Below, one piece after another: positions 8,180 through 17,545 of a DNA stretch of 64,000 bases. Source of the DNA: Blastochloris tepida (GTDB lineage: Bacteria > Pseudomonadota > Alphaproteobacteria > Rhizobiales > Xanthobacteraceae); the NCBI RefSeq assembly GCF_003966715.1, contig NZ_AP018907.1, positions 2,716,001 to 2,780,000 on the forward strand, given 5' to 3'. The first letter of the stretch is position 1, and every line of letters begins with the position of its first letter. A program made the translations under genes and the position numbers. The notes below the pieces were generated by a model. It did not search any database. It worked only from the letters and a program-made list of their open reading frames with translations, and was not told the origin of the DNA.

Positions 8180-9118
8180 TCAGGCCGCGCGCGGAAAAGC
8201 CTTGGCCAGCCGCTGCGCCAGCTTGGTGCGGAACGGCACGTTGCCGACATCCGGCCGCGTGTCGGGCGACAGGTAGAAGGCGAGCACGTCGGGCGGCAGC
8301 GCCACATGGCTGCGGCGGCCGTCGATGGCGCCCGACACCATGGCCTTGAGCAGCCGCAGCCAATGCGCCACGCCGCCACGGCGCCACCCCAGCGGGATTT
8401 CGATCCCGAACTGCCGCATCACGAAGACGAACGCCGTCTTGAGCGGAAAATAGGCAAAGCTGACGCGGCTGAAATTGTAGGCCCACATCCGCTCGGTCTT
8501 CAGCCGGTGCTCGCCGGTGCGCCGCCGCGAATTGTGCAGCACCACGATCTCCGGCACGAACATCACCGTGCTGCCGGCCCGGCGGAGGCGGATCGAATAT
8601 TCGATCTCCTCGGCGGCGAACCAGCACGTCTCGTCGAGCAGGCCGATCGACTGCAGCGTGCGGCGGTCGATGGCATAGCCGGCACCGTGGAAATTGCCGA
8701 CTTCGACGGCGTGCGGACCATTGTCGTTCTGTACGTCGCCGGTCTCGGGATGCACGATACGGTAGGCGATGACGCCGGCCTTGGGGAAACGGGCGAAGGC
8801 CTCGCGGGTGCGGGCGACGATGTCGGGCGGCGGGATGGAGTCGTCGTCGAGATTGATCAGGAACTCGCCGCGCACCAGCCGGTAGGCGGCGTTGCGCCCG
8901 CCCGCGACGCCGAGATTCTCCGTGGTCTCGACCACGGTACAGACGGGGTTCCTTGCCGCGTAACCGGCGAGGTATTCGCGCGAGCCATCGGTCGAGCCAT
9001 TGTCGACCACGATCACCCGGTCGCCTTCGGACATCGCCTGTTCGACGCCGGCAAGGCAGCGCTTGAGGTCGTCGAGCCGGTTGTAGGACAGAACGCAGAA
9101 GTCGACGCCACCCGTCAT
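8180..9118 (-). CDS. family 2 glycosyltransferase
   Basis: The 312-residue product is a GT-A-fold sugar transferase of the rhamnosyltransferase-like GT2 group. It begins with the nucleotide-binding strand FCVLSYNRLDD, then IVVDNGSTDGSREYL and NLGVAGGRNAAY. The metal-binding acidic motif is NLDDDS near residue 100. FAAEEIEYSIRLRRAG is the acceptor-side EE block typical of the family. No strong membrane anchor is seen, so it probably acts at the cytoplasmic face on a surface glycan or glycolipid. The ATG at 9118 has GGAG 9 bases upstream, but in-frame ATGs within a 15-bp tandem repeat (9123-9182) could extend the N-terminus. The donor and acceptor are unknown. Confidence 0.88.
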   Translation of the reverse strand: MTGGVDFCVLSYNRLDDLKRCLAGVEQAMSEGDRVIVVDNGSTDGSREYLAGYAARNPVCTVVETTENLGVAGGRNAAYRLVRGEFLINLDDDSIPPPDIVARTREAFARFPKAGVIAYRIVHPETGDVQNDNGPHAVEVGNFHGAGYAIDRRTLQSIGLLDETCWFAAEEIEYSIRLRRAGSTVMFVPEIVVLHNSRRRTGEHRLKTERMWAYNFSRVSFAYFPLKTAFVFVMRQFGIEIPLGWRRGGVAHWLRLLKAMVSGAIDGRRSHVALPPDVLAFYLSPDTRPDVGNVPFRTKLAQRLAKAFPRAA

Positions 9119-9122
9119 CGCT

Positions 9123-9182
9123 GCCATCTCCAGGCTCGCCATCTCCTGGCCCACCATCTCTTGGCTCGCCATCTCCGGGCTC
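9123..9182. repeat. 15-bp tandem repeat at the GT2 start region
   Basis: Four units follow the consensus GCCATCTCCTGGCTC. On the coding strand each unit reads as GGAG followed directly by ATG, so every copy brings a Shine-Dalgarno-like tetramer and an in-frame ATG, giving the MASQEMVGQEMASLEM peptide in an extended frame. Unit number could therefore alter translation initiation. That role is inference; the repeat is plainly visible. Confidence 0.75.
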
Positions 9183-9327
9183 GCCACCTGCACGCCTCGG
9201 GCGCGCCAACCGGCACGGCGGCCCGCAAGGCCCGCGGCCGCTGGCGCTTCCCTCGGTCGCAACCTAGCAGACGACCCGGCCCAGCCAACGACAGGGCGGT
9301 GACGTTCCGGTGTCGGTGCGGCAACCG

Positions 9328-10341
9328 TCAGCGGGGCGAGAGGGGTCGGGTGCCGGTGCGGACGTCGAGCAGCGCCGTCACCCGGCGCTTGACCTCATCC
9401 TTCACCGGCTCGGAGGCGTGCAGGATGGCGTGGGTGTGCAGGAAATCGAGGATGCCGAACGCATCGACCTTCGGCTGCACCAGGATGTCGGGCGGCCGCT
9501 GGCGCAGCTTCTCGGCCGAGATCACCGCCTGCATGATCTGGGCTGCGGCGAGCGTCGCCTCCAGCGCGGTCGGCACCAGGCCGTCGCGGATCGAAGCGCG
9601 GCCGGTGACGTCGATCGCCAGCACATAGCGCGCCCTGCCGGCGACGCAGGCCACCGGCACCGGATCGACCACCGCGCCGTCGATCAGCACGCGGCCGTCG
9701 ATCTCCACCGGCCGCACCAGGCCCGGCACCGCCGCCGAGGCCGCCACCGGCGGCAACAGCGGGCCGGAGGTGAACACCGCCGGGCTGCGGGCGTGAAAAT
9801 CGGTGGCAAGCACCGCCAGCGGAATCTTGAGCTCGGCGAAATCGCTCTTCAGCCCCTCGGGCAGGAAGGCGGAGAACAGCGTCGGTCCGTCGACCATCAC
9901 CGGATTGCCGAGCCCGGCCGACAGCAGATCGGTGAAGCGGCCGACACGGGCGGCCAGCAGCTTCTGCAGCATGCCGGCGCGGTCGCGGAAGGTGTGGACG
10001 AGGTGAAGGCGGATCTCGCGGGCCGGAATGCCGGAGGCATAGGCGGCACCGATCAGCGCGCCGATCGAGGTGCCGGCGACAATCGAGGGCACCACGCCGA
10101 GCTCGTCCAGCGCCTCAAGCACCGGCAGGTGGGCGAGCCCGCGCGCGCCGCCGCTACCCAGCACCAGCGCCAGCGTGTCGCTCTCGCGCTCCGTCTCGGC
10201 CTCGGCATGGACCGGCGCCTCGGGCTCCGGCGGCGGCTTGCGGCGTGCCGCCCTGGCCCGGCGGGCCCGTGCGGCCAGCCCCTTGTCTGCGTCCGTGTCC
10301 GCGGGGGATGCGTTCTCGCTGGGGAATTCGTCAGACGTCAT
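9328..10341 (-). CDS. patatin-like phospholipase (first copy)
   Basis: This 337-residue protein belongs to the bacterial patatin/RssA-like serine lipase family, which hydrolyses acyl ester bonds with a Ser-Asp dyad. After a charged N-terminal tail it has the oxyanion loop [12 protein letters not shown], the nucleophile motif GTSIGAL and the catalytic Asp in [11 protein letters not shown]. The C-terminus ([20 protein letters not shown]) is typical of RssA-type members. The ATG at 10,341 gives the normal length; an upstream frame start would add a sequence overlapping aroQ. It is divergent from aroQ. No signal peptide is visible, and the substrate is unknown. Confidence 0.9.
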   Translation of the reverse strand: MTSDEFPSENASPADTDADKGLAARARRARAARRKPPPEPEAPVHAEAETERESDTLALVLGSGGARGLAHLPVLEALDELGVVPSIVAGTSIGALIGAAYASGIPAREIRLHLVHTFRDRAGMLQKLLAARVGRFTDLLSAGLGNPVMVDGPTLFSAFLPEGLKSDFAELKIPLAVLATDFHARSPAVFTSGPLLPPVAASAAVPGLVRPVEIDGRVLIDGAVVDPVPVACVAGRARYVLAIDVTGRASIRDGLVPTALEATLAAAQIMQAVISAEKLRQRPPDILVQPKVDAFGILDFLHTHAILHASEPVKDEVKRRVTALLDVRTGTRPLSPR

Positions 10342-10450
10342 CGCTGGATCCGGGCGGGGTGGCGCTGCGCCAAGCTGGCGCGGGAACATGATGGACATTT
10401 GGCGGGCCGGCAACAATGCTGGCGCCGCATCGCCGAAGGCGGGAATCACC

Positions 10451-10897
10451 ATGCCGCTGTCCGTCCTGATCCTCAACGGGCCGAACCTGAACCTGCTCGG
10501 CACCCGCCAGCCGGAGGTCTATGGCACCACCACGCTGGCCGACATCGAGCGCGACTGCCGGTCGAAGGCGGAAACACTCGGTTTCGAGATCGAGTTTCGC
10601 CAGTCGAACGGCGAGGGCGCGCTGATCGACCTGATCCACGCTGCGCGCGGCCGGCATGCCGGGCTGATCCTCAATGCCGGGGCCTACACCCACACCTCGA
10701 TCGCGCTGATGGACGCGATCTCCAGCGTCGAGCTGCCGACGGTCGAGGTTCATCTGTCGAACATCCACCGGCGCGAGCCGTTCCGGCATCAGTCCTACAT
10801 CTCCAAGGTGGCGTTGGGGCAGATTTGCGGCTTCGGCGCATTCGGCTATCAGATGGCGCTCGATGCGCTGGCGCATCATCTGAGGAGGCCGGCATGA
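10451..10897 (+). CDS. aroQ: type II 3-dehydroquinate dehydratase
   Basis: AroQ carries out the third step of the shikimate pathway, converting 3-dehydroquinate to 3-dehydroshikimate, and works as a cytoplasmic dodecamer. The 148-residue length is standard. Signatures are [17 protein letters not shown] with the flexible-loop Arg and catalytic Tyr, [16 protein letters not shown] with the substrate-binding Asn, and [18 protein letters not shown] with the catalytic His. The ATG at 10,451 gives the standard N-terminus [12 protein letters not shown]. Its stop overlaps the start of the next gene as ATGA. In many relatives accB and accC follow aroQ; here they do not. Confidence 0.96.
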   Translation: MPLSVLILNGPNLNLLGTRQPEVYGTTTLADIERDCRSKAETLGFEIEFRQSNGEGALIDLIHAARGRHAGLILNAGAYTHTSIALMDAISSVELPTVEVHLSNIHRREPFRHQSYISKVALGQICGFGAFGYQMALDALAHHLRRPA

Positions 10898-11877
10898 CCA
10901 CCTTCCGCCCCAGCCGCCGTACTGCGCTCGCCGCTCTCGCCGCTCTCGCCGCAAGCCGGCCGCTGGCCGCCCGCGCCGAGGGGCTGACCATCCTGGCCGC
11001 ACCCAGCACCGCCTCGATCCTGGTCGCCCGCGCGCTCGACAGCGGCGCCCTCGACGCGGTGGCCCCGGGCGCGAGCTTCAACGTCTGGCGCGGCCCGGAC
11101 GAGCTGCGCGCCGCTCTGGTCTCCGGCCGCGCCGGGGCGGTGACGCTGCCGACCAATGTCGCCGCCAACCTCCACAGCCGCGGCCTGCCGCTCAAGCTGG
11201 TGTCGGTGATCAGCGTCGGCCACATGCACGTGCTGACCACCGATCCCGCCATTGCCGGCCTTGCCGACCTGCGCGGCAAGCGCGTGCAGCTCTATTTCCG
11301 CAACGACATGCCGGACATCTCGCTGCGCTGGCTGTTCGGCAAGGTGGGGCTCGCCCCCGACACGGACGTGTTCCTCGATTATGCCGGCTCGGCCACCGAG
11401 GCGGCGCAGTTGGTGCTGGCCGGCCGGGCCCAGACGGTGCTGCTGAACGAGCCGGCGGCGAGCGCGGCGCTGCAGGCGGCCGACAAGGCCGGGCTCGGGC
11501 TGCGGCGGGCGTTCACGCTGCAATCGGCGTGGTCGGAGGCCACCGACACATCCACCTTCCTGCCGATGGCCGGGCTGGCGGTGACTGCGGACACGGCCCG
11601 GAAGGATCCCGACATGGTGCGCACCCTGCACCAGGCCATCAGCGACGCCGCAGCCTGGGTGCGGGCGGAGCCGGCGGCGGCCGGCGCGCTGGCCGAGCAG
11701 CGGCTGGGCTTTCCCGCCTTGGCCACCGCCGCCTCGCTGGAGATGGGCGACAGCATCGTCATTCCCGCCCACACCGCGCGACCGGCGATCGAGGCGTTCC
11801 TGACCGCGCTCGCCGACCTGTCGCCGGCGCTGATCGGCGGCAGCCTGCCGGGCGACGACTTCTATTTCGAGTTCTGA
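10894..11877 (+). CDS. ABC transporter substrate-binding protein, NMT1/SsuA-like
   Basis: The 327-residue protein resembles periplasmic binding proteins for nitrate, sulfonate, taurine or thiamine precursors. An N-terminal [21 protein letters not shown] segment looks like an export signal, possibly twin-arginine. The mature part opens [20 protein letters not shown], and [14 protein letters not shown] plus [24 protein letters not shown] fit a type II binding-protein fold. The start overlaps the aroQ stop and GAGGAGG precedes it, so it is translationally coupled to aroQ. No permease or ATPase gene lies nearby, so its transporter partner is elsewhere or absent. The ligand cannot be read from the sequence. 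Confidence 0.8.
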   Translation: MTTFRPSRRTALAALAALAASRPLAARAEGLTILAAPSTASILVARALDSGALDAVAPGASFNVWRGPDELRAALVSGRAGAVTLPTNVAANLHSRGLPLKLVSVISVGHMHVLTTDPAIAGLADLRGKRVQLYFRNDMPDISLRWLFGKVGLAPDTDVFLDYAGSATEAAQLVLAGRAQTVLLNEPAASAALQAADKAGLGLRRAFTLQSAWSEATDTSTFLPMAGLAVTADTARKDPDMVRTLHQAISDAAAWVRAEPAAAGALAEQRLGFPALATAASLEMGDSIVIPAHTARPAIEAFLTALADLSPALIGGSLPGDDFYFEF

Positions 11878-12201
11878 GTCGGTTTCCGGCAGCCACTCGT
11901 CCGAGCCGATCACCTGGAAGACGCGAGCGGCAGGTGCATCGCCGCGCTGCGGCCGCCCGTGGCGGAATGTCATCCGTCCCGATGCCGTGTCCTGTCTTGC
12001 CGATGACACCTGCCAAAGGCTACCACCCGGTGGCGGGCCGGCTGCATCGGGCAGCCGCCGCGCTCACCCGAGTGTGACTGGCCGTCCCGAATCGGAACAT
12101 CGTCCGAGGCGGCCTTTCCCCATTGTGGTCACGAGGCGCCGGCAGACAGGGCGCCGGGGCGATGCGCCGGCCGCGGCGCCGGCGGTTGGAGACGTAACGG
12201 G
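11878..12201. other. intergenic region
   Basis: These 324 bases hold no convincing gene. A small hairpin, CGGCTGC-ATCGG-GCAGCCG at 12,039-12,057, could help end the aroQ transcript but has no U-run. The ribosome binding site of the next gene (GGAG) is at its end. Confidence 0.4.
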
Positions 12202-14031
12202 ATGCATGGGGACGGGTTCGGCCAGTTCGAACAGGTGCTGGTGCTGCTCGGCGCTGCGGTCATCGCGGTGCCGCTGGCCAAGCGCGCGCGCCTGGGCTCG
12301 ATCGTCGGCTACCTGCTCGCCGGCATCGTCATCGGCCCGCAGGCGCTCGGCCTGTTCCACGACCCCGGCACCATCTCCCATCTCGCCGAACTCGGCATCG
12401 TCTTCTTCCTGTTCCTGATCGGGCTGGAGATGAAGCCCTCGCGGCTTTGGCAGATGCGCGGCGACATTCTCGGCCTCGGCGGCGCGCAGATGCTGGTCAC
12501 CAGCGCCGCGCTGATGTGCGTGCCGCTGGCCTTCGGCCGCCCGTTCGAGGCCTCGCTGGTGGCGGGCCTGGGGCTCGCGCTGTCGTCGACCGCCATCCTG
12601 ATGCAGATCCTGGAGGAGCGCGGCGAGGTGCGCTCGCCGCAGGGCCGGCGCGCCTTCGCCGTCGCCATCTTCCAGGACGTGGTGATCGTGCCGATCCTGG
12701 CTTTGGTGGCGTTCCTGTCGCCGCGGCCGGCGGCGGCCGGCGAGCCGTTCTGGCTGTCGGCGCTGACGATCGTCGGCGCCATCGCCGCGGTGGTGCTGAT
12801 CGGACGCTATCTGCTCAACCCGATGTTCCGGGCGCTGGCCCGCTCGGGCGCCCGCGAGATCATGACGGCGGCTGCCCTCCTCGTGGTGCTGGGCTCGGCG
12901 ACGCTGATGATGCTGGCCGGGCTGTCGATGGCCATGGGCGCGTTCCTGGCCGGGGTGTTCCTGGCCGAGTCCAACTTCCGCCACCAGATCGAGGCCGACG
13001 TCGAGCCGTTCCGCGGCATCCTGATGGGGCTGTTCTTCCTGTCGGTGGGCATGGCGCTCGACCTGTCGGTGATCGCCGAGGCCTATTGGCGCATCCTGGC
13101 GGCGCTCACCATGCTGGTGCTGCTCAAGGCCAGCACCATGTACGCCATCATGCGGCTGTTCCGGCACGACCGGGAGGAGTCGGTGAAGGTGGCGCTGCTG
13201 ATGGCGCAGTCGGGCGAGCTCGGCTTCGTCGTCTATGCCGCCGCGGTCTCCGCCGGGGTGATCAAGCCCGACCATGCCTCGATCCTGGTGGCGATGGTGG
13301 TGCTGTCGATGGCGCTGAACCCATTCCTCTACCGCCTCGTGCCGCTGCTGACCCGGCGCCGGCGCGAGGAGGTACGCATCGTCGAGGACTATTCCGACGC
13401 CCGCGGCTCGGTGCTGGTGATCGGCTTCGGCCGGTTCGGCCAAGTCGCGTCGCAGTGCCTGCTCACCAATGGCTACGACGTCACCATCATCGACAATGAC
13501 GCGGAGATGGTGCAGTCGGCCGGCCGCTTCGGCTTCAAGGTCTTTTACGGCGACGGCACGCGGCTCGACGTGCTGCGCGCGGCCGGCGGCGACCGGGTGC
13601 GGCTGGTGGCGGTGTGCGTCGACGACCGCGACGACGCCGACCGCATCGTCGACATCGTGCGAGCCGCCTTCCCGGTGTGCCGGGTCTATGTGCGCGCCTA
13701 TGACCGCGGCCACAGCCTCGAACTCCTCGCCAAGGGCGTCGATTTCGAGATCCGCGAGACCTATGAATCGGCCATCACCTTCGGCCGGGCGCTGCTGATC
13801 GGGCTCGGCGCGGCCGAGATCGTCGCCGACGAGGTGGTGGCGGACGTCCGCCGCCGCGATGCCGAGCGGCTGGTGCTGCAGCAGGCGCAGGGCTTCAATG
13901 CCGGCGCCCACCTGCTGCACTACCGCCGGACGCCGGTGCCCGAGCCGCTGGTGCAGCCCGGCAAGGCCGGCCGCGCCCTCAACCCTGAAGCCGAGGACGC
14001 GCTCACCGGCGAGACCGAGTATTCGGGCTGA
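12202..14031 (+). CDS. CPA2-family cation/proton antiporter (Kef-type)
   Basis: This 609-residue inner-membrane protein has the KefB/KefC design: about 12-13 hydrophobic segments over residues 1-385 (cation/proton exchanger domain), then a cytoplasmic Rossmann domain. GIVIGPQALGLFHDPG and LGLALSSTAILMQIL are family blocks in the membrane part. VLVIGFGRFGQVASQCLLTN is the NAD-binding glycine motif of the TrkA-N/RCK domain, ending about residue 540. It probably exchanges potassium or sodium for protons under ligand control. No ancillary KefF/KefG gene lies beside it, so glutathione gating is unsupported. GGAG precedes the ATG. Confidence 0.92.
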   Translation: MHGDGFGQFEQVLVLLGAAVIAVPLAKRARLGSIVGYLLAGIVIGPQALGLFHDPGTISHLAELGIVFFLFLIGLEMKPSRLWQMRGDILGLGGAQMLVTSAALMCVPLAFGRPFEASLVAGLGLALSSTAILMQILEERGEVRSPQGRRAFAVAIFQDVVIVPILALVAFLSPRPAAAGEPFWLSALTIVGAIAAVVLIGRYLLNPMFRALARSGAREIMTAAALLVVLGSATLMMLAGLSMAMGAFLAGVFLAESNFRHQIEADVEPFRGILMGLFFLSVGMALDLSVIAEAYWRILAALTMLVLLKASTMYAIMRLFRHDREESVKVALLMAQSGELGFVVYAAAVSAGVIKPDHASILVAMVVLSMALNPFLYRLVPLLTRRRREEVRIVEDYSDARGSVLVIGFGRFGQVASQCLLTNGYDVTIIDNDAEMVQSAGRFGFKVFYGDGTRLDVLRAAGGDRVRLVAVCVDDRDDADRIVDIVRAAFPVCRVYVRAYDRGHSLELLAKGVDFEIRETYESAITFGRALLIGLGAAEIVADEVVADVRRRDAERLVLQQAQGFNAGAHLLHYRRTPVPEPLVQPGKAGRALNPEAEDALTGETEYSG

Positions 14032-14199
14032 CGGTGGGCCGGCGCGCGCTTGTTCCCCTTCTCGCGAAAGAGAGAAGGAAAGAAGAAAAAAAGAAGAGAC
14101 CCGCGTTCGTCACCTGGAAGGCGCATCCGTCCGTCGAACCTCGTCCGTAGACCGTCAACGCGGTAGGCGAGACCCTCGGCCTCAAACATCCCGGTCCAG

Positions 14200-15603
14200 A
14201 TGTCCGATCTCTCCATTCCGGCCTTCACCCGCGGCTCGACCTTCAAGCACGTGCTCATCATGACCTCGACCGGCTCGGTCGGGCTGATGGCGGTGTTCGT
14301 CGTCGATTTTCTCAACCTGTTCTATATTTCGCTACTCGGCGAGGTCGAGCTGGCCGCGGCCATCGGCTATGCCGGAACGGTGTTGTTCTTCGCCACCGCG
14401 GTGTCGATCGGCGTCACCATCGCCGGCACCGCGCTGGTGTCGCGGGCGCTTGGGGGGCGCGACCGGGCGGCGGCGCGGCGGCTCGGCGCCTCGTTCCTGG
14501 TCTATTCGCTGGTGGTGACGGCGGCCGCGACCGCGCTCGCCCAGCCGTTCCTCGGCGACATCCTGTCCCTGCTCGGGGCCACCGGCCGCACCCATGCCGT
14601 GGCCGAGCGGTTCCTGTGGATGGTGATGCCTTCGACGCCGCTGCTGGCGCTCGGCATGGCGGGATCGGGCCTCCTGCGGGCGGTGGGCGATGCGCGGCGC
14701 GCCATGTGGGTGACGCTCGGCGGCGGGCTGGTGACGGCGGTGCTCGACCCGCTGTTCATCTTCGCGCTGGGGCTCGGCGTCGATGGCGCCGCCATCGCTT
14801 CGATCCTGTCGCGGCTCATGCTGGCGGGGCTCGGGCTGTACGGCGCGATCCGCATCCACGATCTGGTCGGCCGGCCGCGCCTCGCCGACATCCGCGCCGA
14901 TGCCCGCGCTCTGTCGCAGATCGCGGTGCCGGCGGTGCTGACCAATGTCGCGACCCCGGTCGGCAACGTGTTCGTCACCGCGGCGCTGGCCGGCTACGGC
15001 GATGCGGCGGTGGCGGCCTGGGCGGTGATCGGCCGCATCATCCCGCTCGCCTTCTCGCCGGTGTTCGCGCTCACCGGCGCGATCGGGCCGATCCTCGGCC
15101 AGAACGTCGGCGCCAGGGATTTCGAGCGAGTTAGGCGCGCGCTCGCCGACAGCCTGATGCTGGTGGTGGTCTATGTGGTGGCGGTGTGGGCGGTGCTGGC
15201 GCTGCTGCGCTGGCCGATCGCCCACATGTTCGGCCTGTCGGAGGAAGCGGCGGCCCTCGCCGCCTTCTACGCGCTGTGGCTCACCGGCCTGTTCGTGTTC
15301 AACGGCGCGCTGTTCGTCGCCAACGCCGCCTTCAACAATCTCGGCTTTCCCACCCTGTCGATGGTGTTCAACTGGGGGCGGGCGACGCTCGGCACCATGC
15401 CGTTCGTGTGGGCCGGGGCGGCCTTGGCCGGCGCCGAAGGGGTGCTGGCCGGGCAGGCGCTGGGCGGGGTGGTGTTCGGCATCGCCGCGGTGATCGTGGC
15501 GTTCCGGGTGATCGGCCGGCTCGGCCGCGCCGAGAGCCCGCCGACGCTCCCCGATCCCCCGCCCCGGCCCGAGGGCACCGAAGACCGCCCCCTGCTGCCC
15601 TGA
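14200..15603 (+). CDS. MATE-family multidrug exporter
   Basis: The 467-residue polytopic protein has about 12 membrane segments arranged as two similar six-helix halves, the plan of MATE/NorM/DinF proteins, which expel drugs or metabolites in exchange for sodium or protons. Family blocks include the first-half GEVELAAAIGYAGT and LVSRALGGRD, FLWMVMPSTPLLALGMAGSGLLRAVGDAR, and the second-half GAIGPILGQNVGARDFERV. It starts with ATG at 14,200 and lies alone between the Kef-type gene and the DUF937 gene. The substrate is unknown. Confidence 0.92.
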   Translation: MSDLSIPAFTRGSTFKHVLIMTSTGSVGLMAVFVVDFLNLFYISLLGEVELAAAIGYAGTVLFFATAVSIGVTIAGTALVSRALGGRDRAAARRLGASFLVYSLVVTAAATALAQPFLGDILSLLGATGRTHAVAERFLWMVMPSTPLLALGMAGSGLLRAVGDARRAMWVTLGGGLVTAVLDPLFIFALGLGVDGAAIASILSRLMLAGLGLYGAIRIHDLVGRPRLADIRADARALSQIAVPAVLTNVATPVGNVFVTAALAGYGDAAVAAWAVIGRIIPLAFSPVFALTGAIGPILGQNVGARDFERVRRALADSLMLVVVYVVAVWAVLALLRWPIAHMFGLSEEAAALAAFYALWLTGLFVFNGALFVANAAFNNLGFPTLSMVFNWGRATLGTMPFVWAGAALAGAEGVLAGQALGGVVFGIAAVIVAFRVIGRLGRAESPPTLPDPPPRPEGTEDRPLLP

Positions 15604-15781
15604 CGGCATGCCCGGCCGCCGCCGACCGGGCGGGCAGCGGCGCGCGGCGCTTGTGCGGTGGCGCGTTCTCCGCGACAGTGGCGGCCGGCTTTGCGAACCG
15701 GACTGCGTTGGATCAATACGACAAGAACTTAGAGCTGGCGCTCGAGCGTGGCATCAACACGCCGCCAGGGAGGATCGAGCC

Positions 15782-16576
15782 ATGTTCAATCTCTACGAGA
15801 TCATCGCCAATGCCCAGGGCGGCGCGGCGATGGCGAATCTCGCCCGTCTGTATGGCCTGTCGCAGCAGCAGGCCCAGGCGGCGGTGGAGGCGCTGCTGCC
15901 GGCCTTCGCGCTCGGCCTCAAGCGGACAACCGAGACGCCGGACGGGCTGAGCGCGTTCTTCGGCATGCTCGCCCGCAATCCCTACGCCGAATGGTTCGAG
16001 AATGCCGGGCGGCTGTTCGCCGATGCCTCCCAGCAGGCCATGGGCTTCCGCCCGCAGCAGCAGGCGCTGCCCGGCGAGGATGTGATGGCGCTGCTGTTCG
16101 GCTCCAAGGAGGTCAGCCGGGCGGTGGCGGCGCAGGCGGCGGCGCTGTCGGGCGTCGGCATCGAGATCACCAAGGCGATGATGCCGGTGATCGCGGCGAT
16201 GATCGCCGCCGGCCTGCCGCAGGCCATGCGCGGCCAGGCCGGCATGGCCGAGGCGTTCCAGCGCGCCTTCGCGCCGATGATGCCGCCGGCGCCGGCCCCC
16301 GAGCCCGCGCCGGGCAGCCCGGCCGACTTCGCCAAGGCCTGGACGACGATGATGCAGACCATGCTCGGCCAGAGCGAGCCGCCGCGCCCGAAGGCGCCGC
16401 CGGCCGGCCCGGATATCGCGGCGATGACCGAGCAGATCCAGGACCTCGGACGCACCGGCAATGCCGCCTTCAGCAAGATGTTCGAGGCCGGCGTCGATGC
16501 CCAGAAGGCACACATGGAGCGCCTGAGCCAGATCTTCGACGCCTTCGTCGATTCCTCGAAGGCCCGCGGCTCATAA
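15782..16576 (+). CDS. DUF937-like protein of unknown function
   Basis: The 264-residue protein resembles alphaproteobacterial DUF937 proteins: an N-terminal helical segment (NLYEIIANAQGGAAMANLAR) is followed by YGLSQQQAQAAVEALLPAFA, near residues 26-45. The middle is Ala- and Met-rich and could touch membranes (ITKAMMPVIAAMIAAGLPQA). A Pro/Ala-rich linker (PPAPAPEPAPGSPADF) leads to a helical C-terminus. The ATG at 15,782 has GGGAGG a few bases upstream. A larger in-frame ORF begins at 15,608 but is less likely. It is rich in Gln and Ala. The function is not known. Confidence 0.75.
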   Translation: MFNLYEIIANAQGGAAMANLARLYGLSQQQAQAAVEALLPAFALGLKRTTETPDGLSAFFGMLARNPYAEWFENAGRLFADASQQAMGFRPQQQALPGEDVMALLFGSKEVSRAVAAQAAALSGVGIEITKAMMPVIAAMIAAGLPQAMRGQAGMAEAFQRAFAPMMPPAPAPEPAPGSPADFAKAWTTMMQTMLGQSEPPRPKAPPAGPDIAAMTEQIQDLGRTGNAAFSKMFEAGVDAQKAHMERLSQIFDAFVDSSKARGS

Positions 16577-16706
16577 ACAGAAAGTATCCGGGCCAAACCC
16601 ACTCCAACGGCTCCTGGCGGCGAGGTGCTTTCATCGTCGGCGCGTCGGGTTTCCGGCGGCAACCGAGACGGTTTCCGGCCGATCTCTGGTTTCGAGCTTC
16701 TCCGCG

Positions 16707-16854
16707 CCCCCTCGAAGCCCCCCACCCCCGACCCCTCCCCACCGCTCGCAAAGCTCGCGGGGGGAGGGGAGAAAAGGCCGCCTCCTCTTCTCCCCTCCCC
16801 CCATGAACGCAGTGAATGGCGGGGAGGGGTCGGGGGTGGGGGGGGGCTTCGGGG
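16707..16854. repeat. 148-bp C/G-rich nested inverted repeat
   Basis: The left arm at 16,707-16,740 and the right arm at 16,821-16,854 are near-perfect reverse complements built from CGAAGCCCCCCACCCCCGAC and its inverse. Nested inside, GGGGGGAGGGGAGAA at 16,759-16,773 pairs with TTCTCCCCTCCCCCC at 16,788-16,802. Elements like this recur between genes in related Rhizobiales. It separates the convergent DUF937 and DUF1127 genes. Confidence 0.8.
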
Positions 16855-16959
16855 GTACGGACCGGGTAGAGTCCTGACAGTTCAGACCGGGAGGATGGTC
16901 GACAGGTCTGGGTTGGGGGGTGCGGTTTATTCCGCCGCTTCGCGGGGCCCCCAACGAAA

Positions 16960-16988
16960 GCGCCCGCCCGGCGGGGACGGGCGGGCGC
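16960..16988 (-). terminator. terminator of DUF1127 gene
   Basis: The arms GCGCCCGCCCG and CGGGCGGGCGC are perfect over 11 bp with a 7-base loop. On the minus strand the stem is followed by TTTCGTT, a short U-rich tract, as expected for an intrinsic terminator. It lies about 37 bases past the DUF1127 stop. Confidence 0.65.
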
Positions 16989-17025
16989 CTGTGCGGGGCC
17001 GCGGGGGGCTGGCGGCCCCGGAATA

Positions 17026-17337
17026 TCAATTCTTCTTGCGCTCGCGGGACAGGAAGCGGGCGGCGCGGCGCTCGACGACGCGCGACACCAGGAGCCGGGT
17101 GGGATCGGTGAACGGCGACAGGCTCGCCGCATCCTGCAGATCCTGACGCTGCAGACCGATGTCCTTGAGCATGTAGTCACTCAGCTGCGCCATCTGGGCG
17201 ATCTGGCGGCGCGCCTCGATGGCCCGGCCCAGCGTCACGAACGGCCACGCCAGCGTGCGGACGATGGTGCCCGCCACAGCCTTGCCCACCAGAGCCTTGG
17301 AGGTCCGCGCGGAGGAAGGCGCACAGGCGATCGTCAT
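17026..17337 (-). CDS. DUF1127 (YjiS-like) small protein
   Basis: This 103-residue protein carries the DUF1127 motif near its middle: EARRQIAQMAQLSDYMLKDI followed by GLQRQDL. DUF1127 proteins in alphaproteobacteria are small and basic; some short ones affect phosphate uptake or RNA turnover, but that role cannot be transferred to this longer form. The C-terminal tail is strongly basic (RRAARFLSRERKKN). I chose the ATG at 17,337 because GGAG lies 6 bases upstream; the ATG at 17,349 has no such site. It is divergent from the LysR gene, a likely regulator of it. Confidence 0.85.
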   Translation of the reverse strand: MTIACAPSSARTSKALVGKAVAGTIVRTLAWPFVTLGRAIEARRQIAQMAQLSDYMLKDIGLQRQDLQDAASLSPFTDPTRLLVSRVVERRAARFLSRERKKN

Positions 17338-17407
17338 GGTCGTCTCCATGGAATTCGGGCGAAGCGAGTCAGCGTCGCGCCAGCGGGGGCGGACGGCGGG
17401 CCGAGTC

Positions 17408-17423
17408 ACTCACGACGGTGAGT
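17408..17423. promoter_or_regulatory. dyad in the LysR/DUF1127 divergent promoter region
   Basis: ACTCAC-GACG-GTGAGT is a 16-bp perfect dyad with the T-N11-A spacing expected of LysR-type binding sites. It lies between two divergently read genes, one of them a LysR regulator. It could be the autoregulatory site; binding is inferred, not shown. Confidence 0.4.
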
Positions 17424-17545
17424 CATTTACGGTGTTGAACAGTTACAGAGAAAGTATGCACGAAACGAATTGATCAGACGAGCGAATGTTCCTAATCTCC
17501 AACATCACGATCGCTGATACCCCCTCCCCGACCGCGGTCCCGCCC

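Larger units (their letters stand above)
16577..17025. other. repeat-filled intergenic region
   Basis: The 449-base gap holds a long C/G-rich inverted repeat (16,707-16,854) and a terminator hairpin (16,960-16,988). No gene is apparent. Confidence 0.5.
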
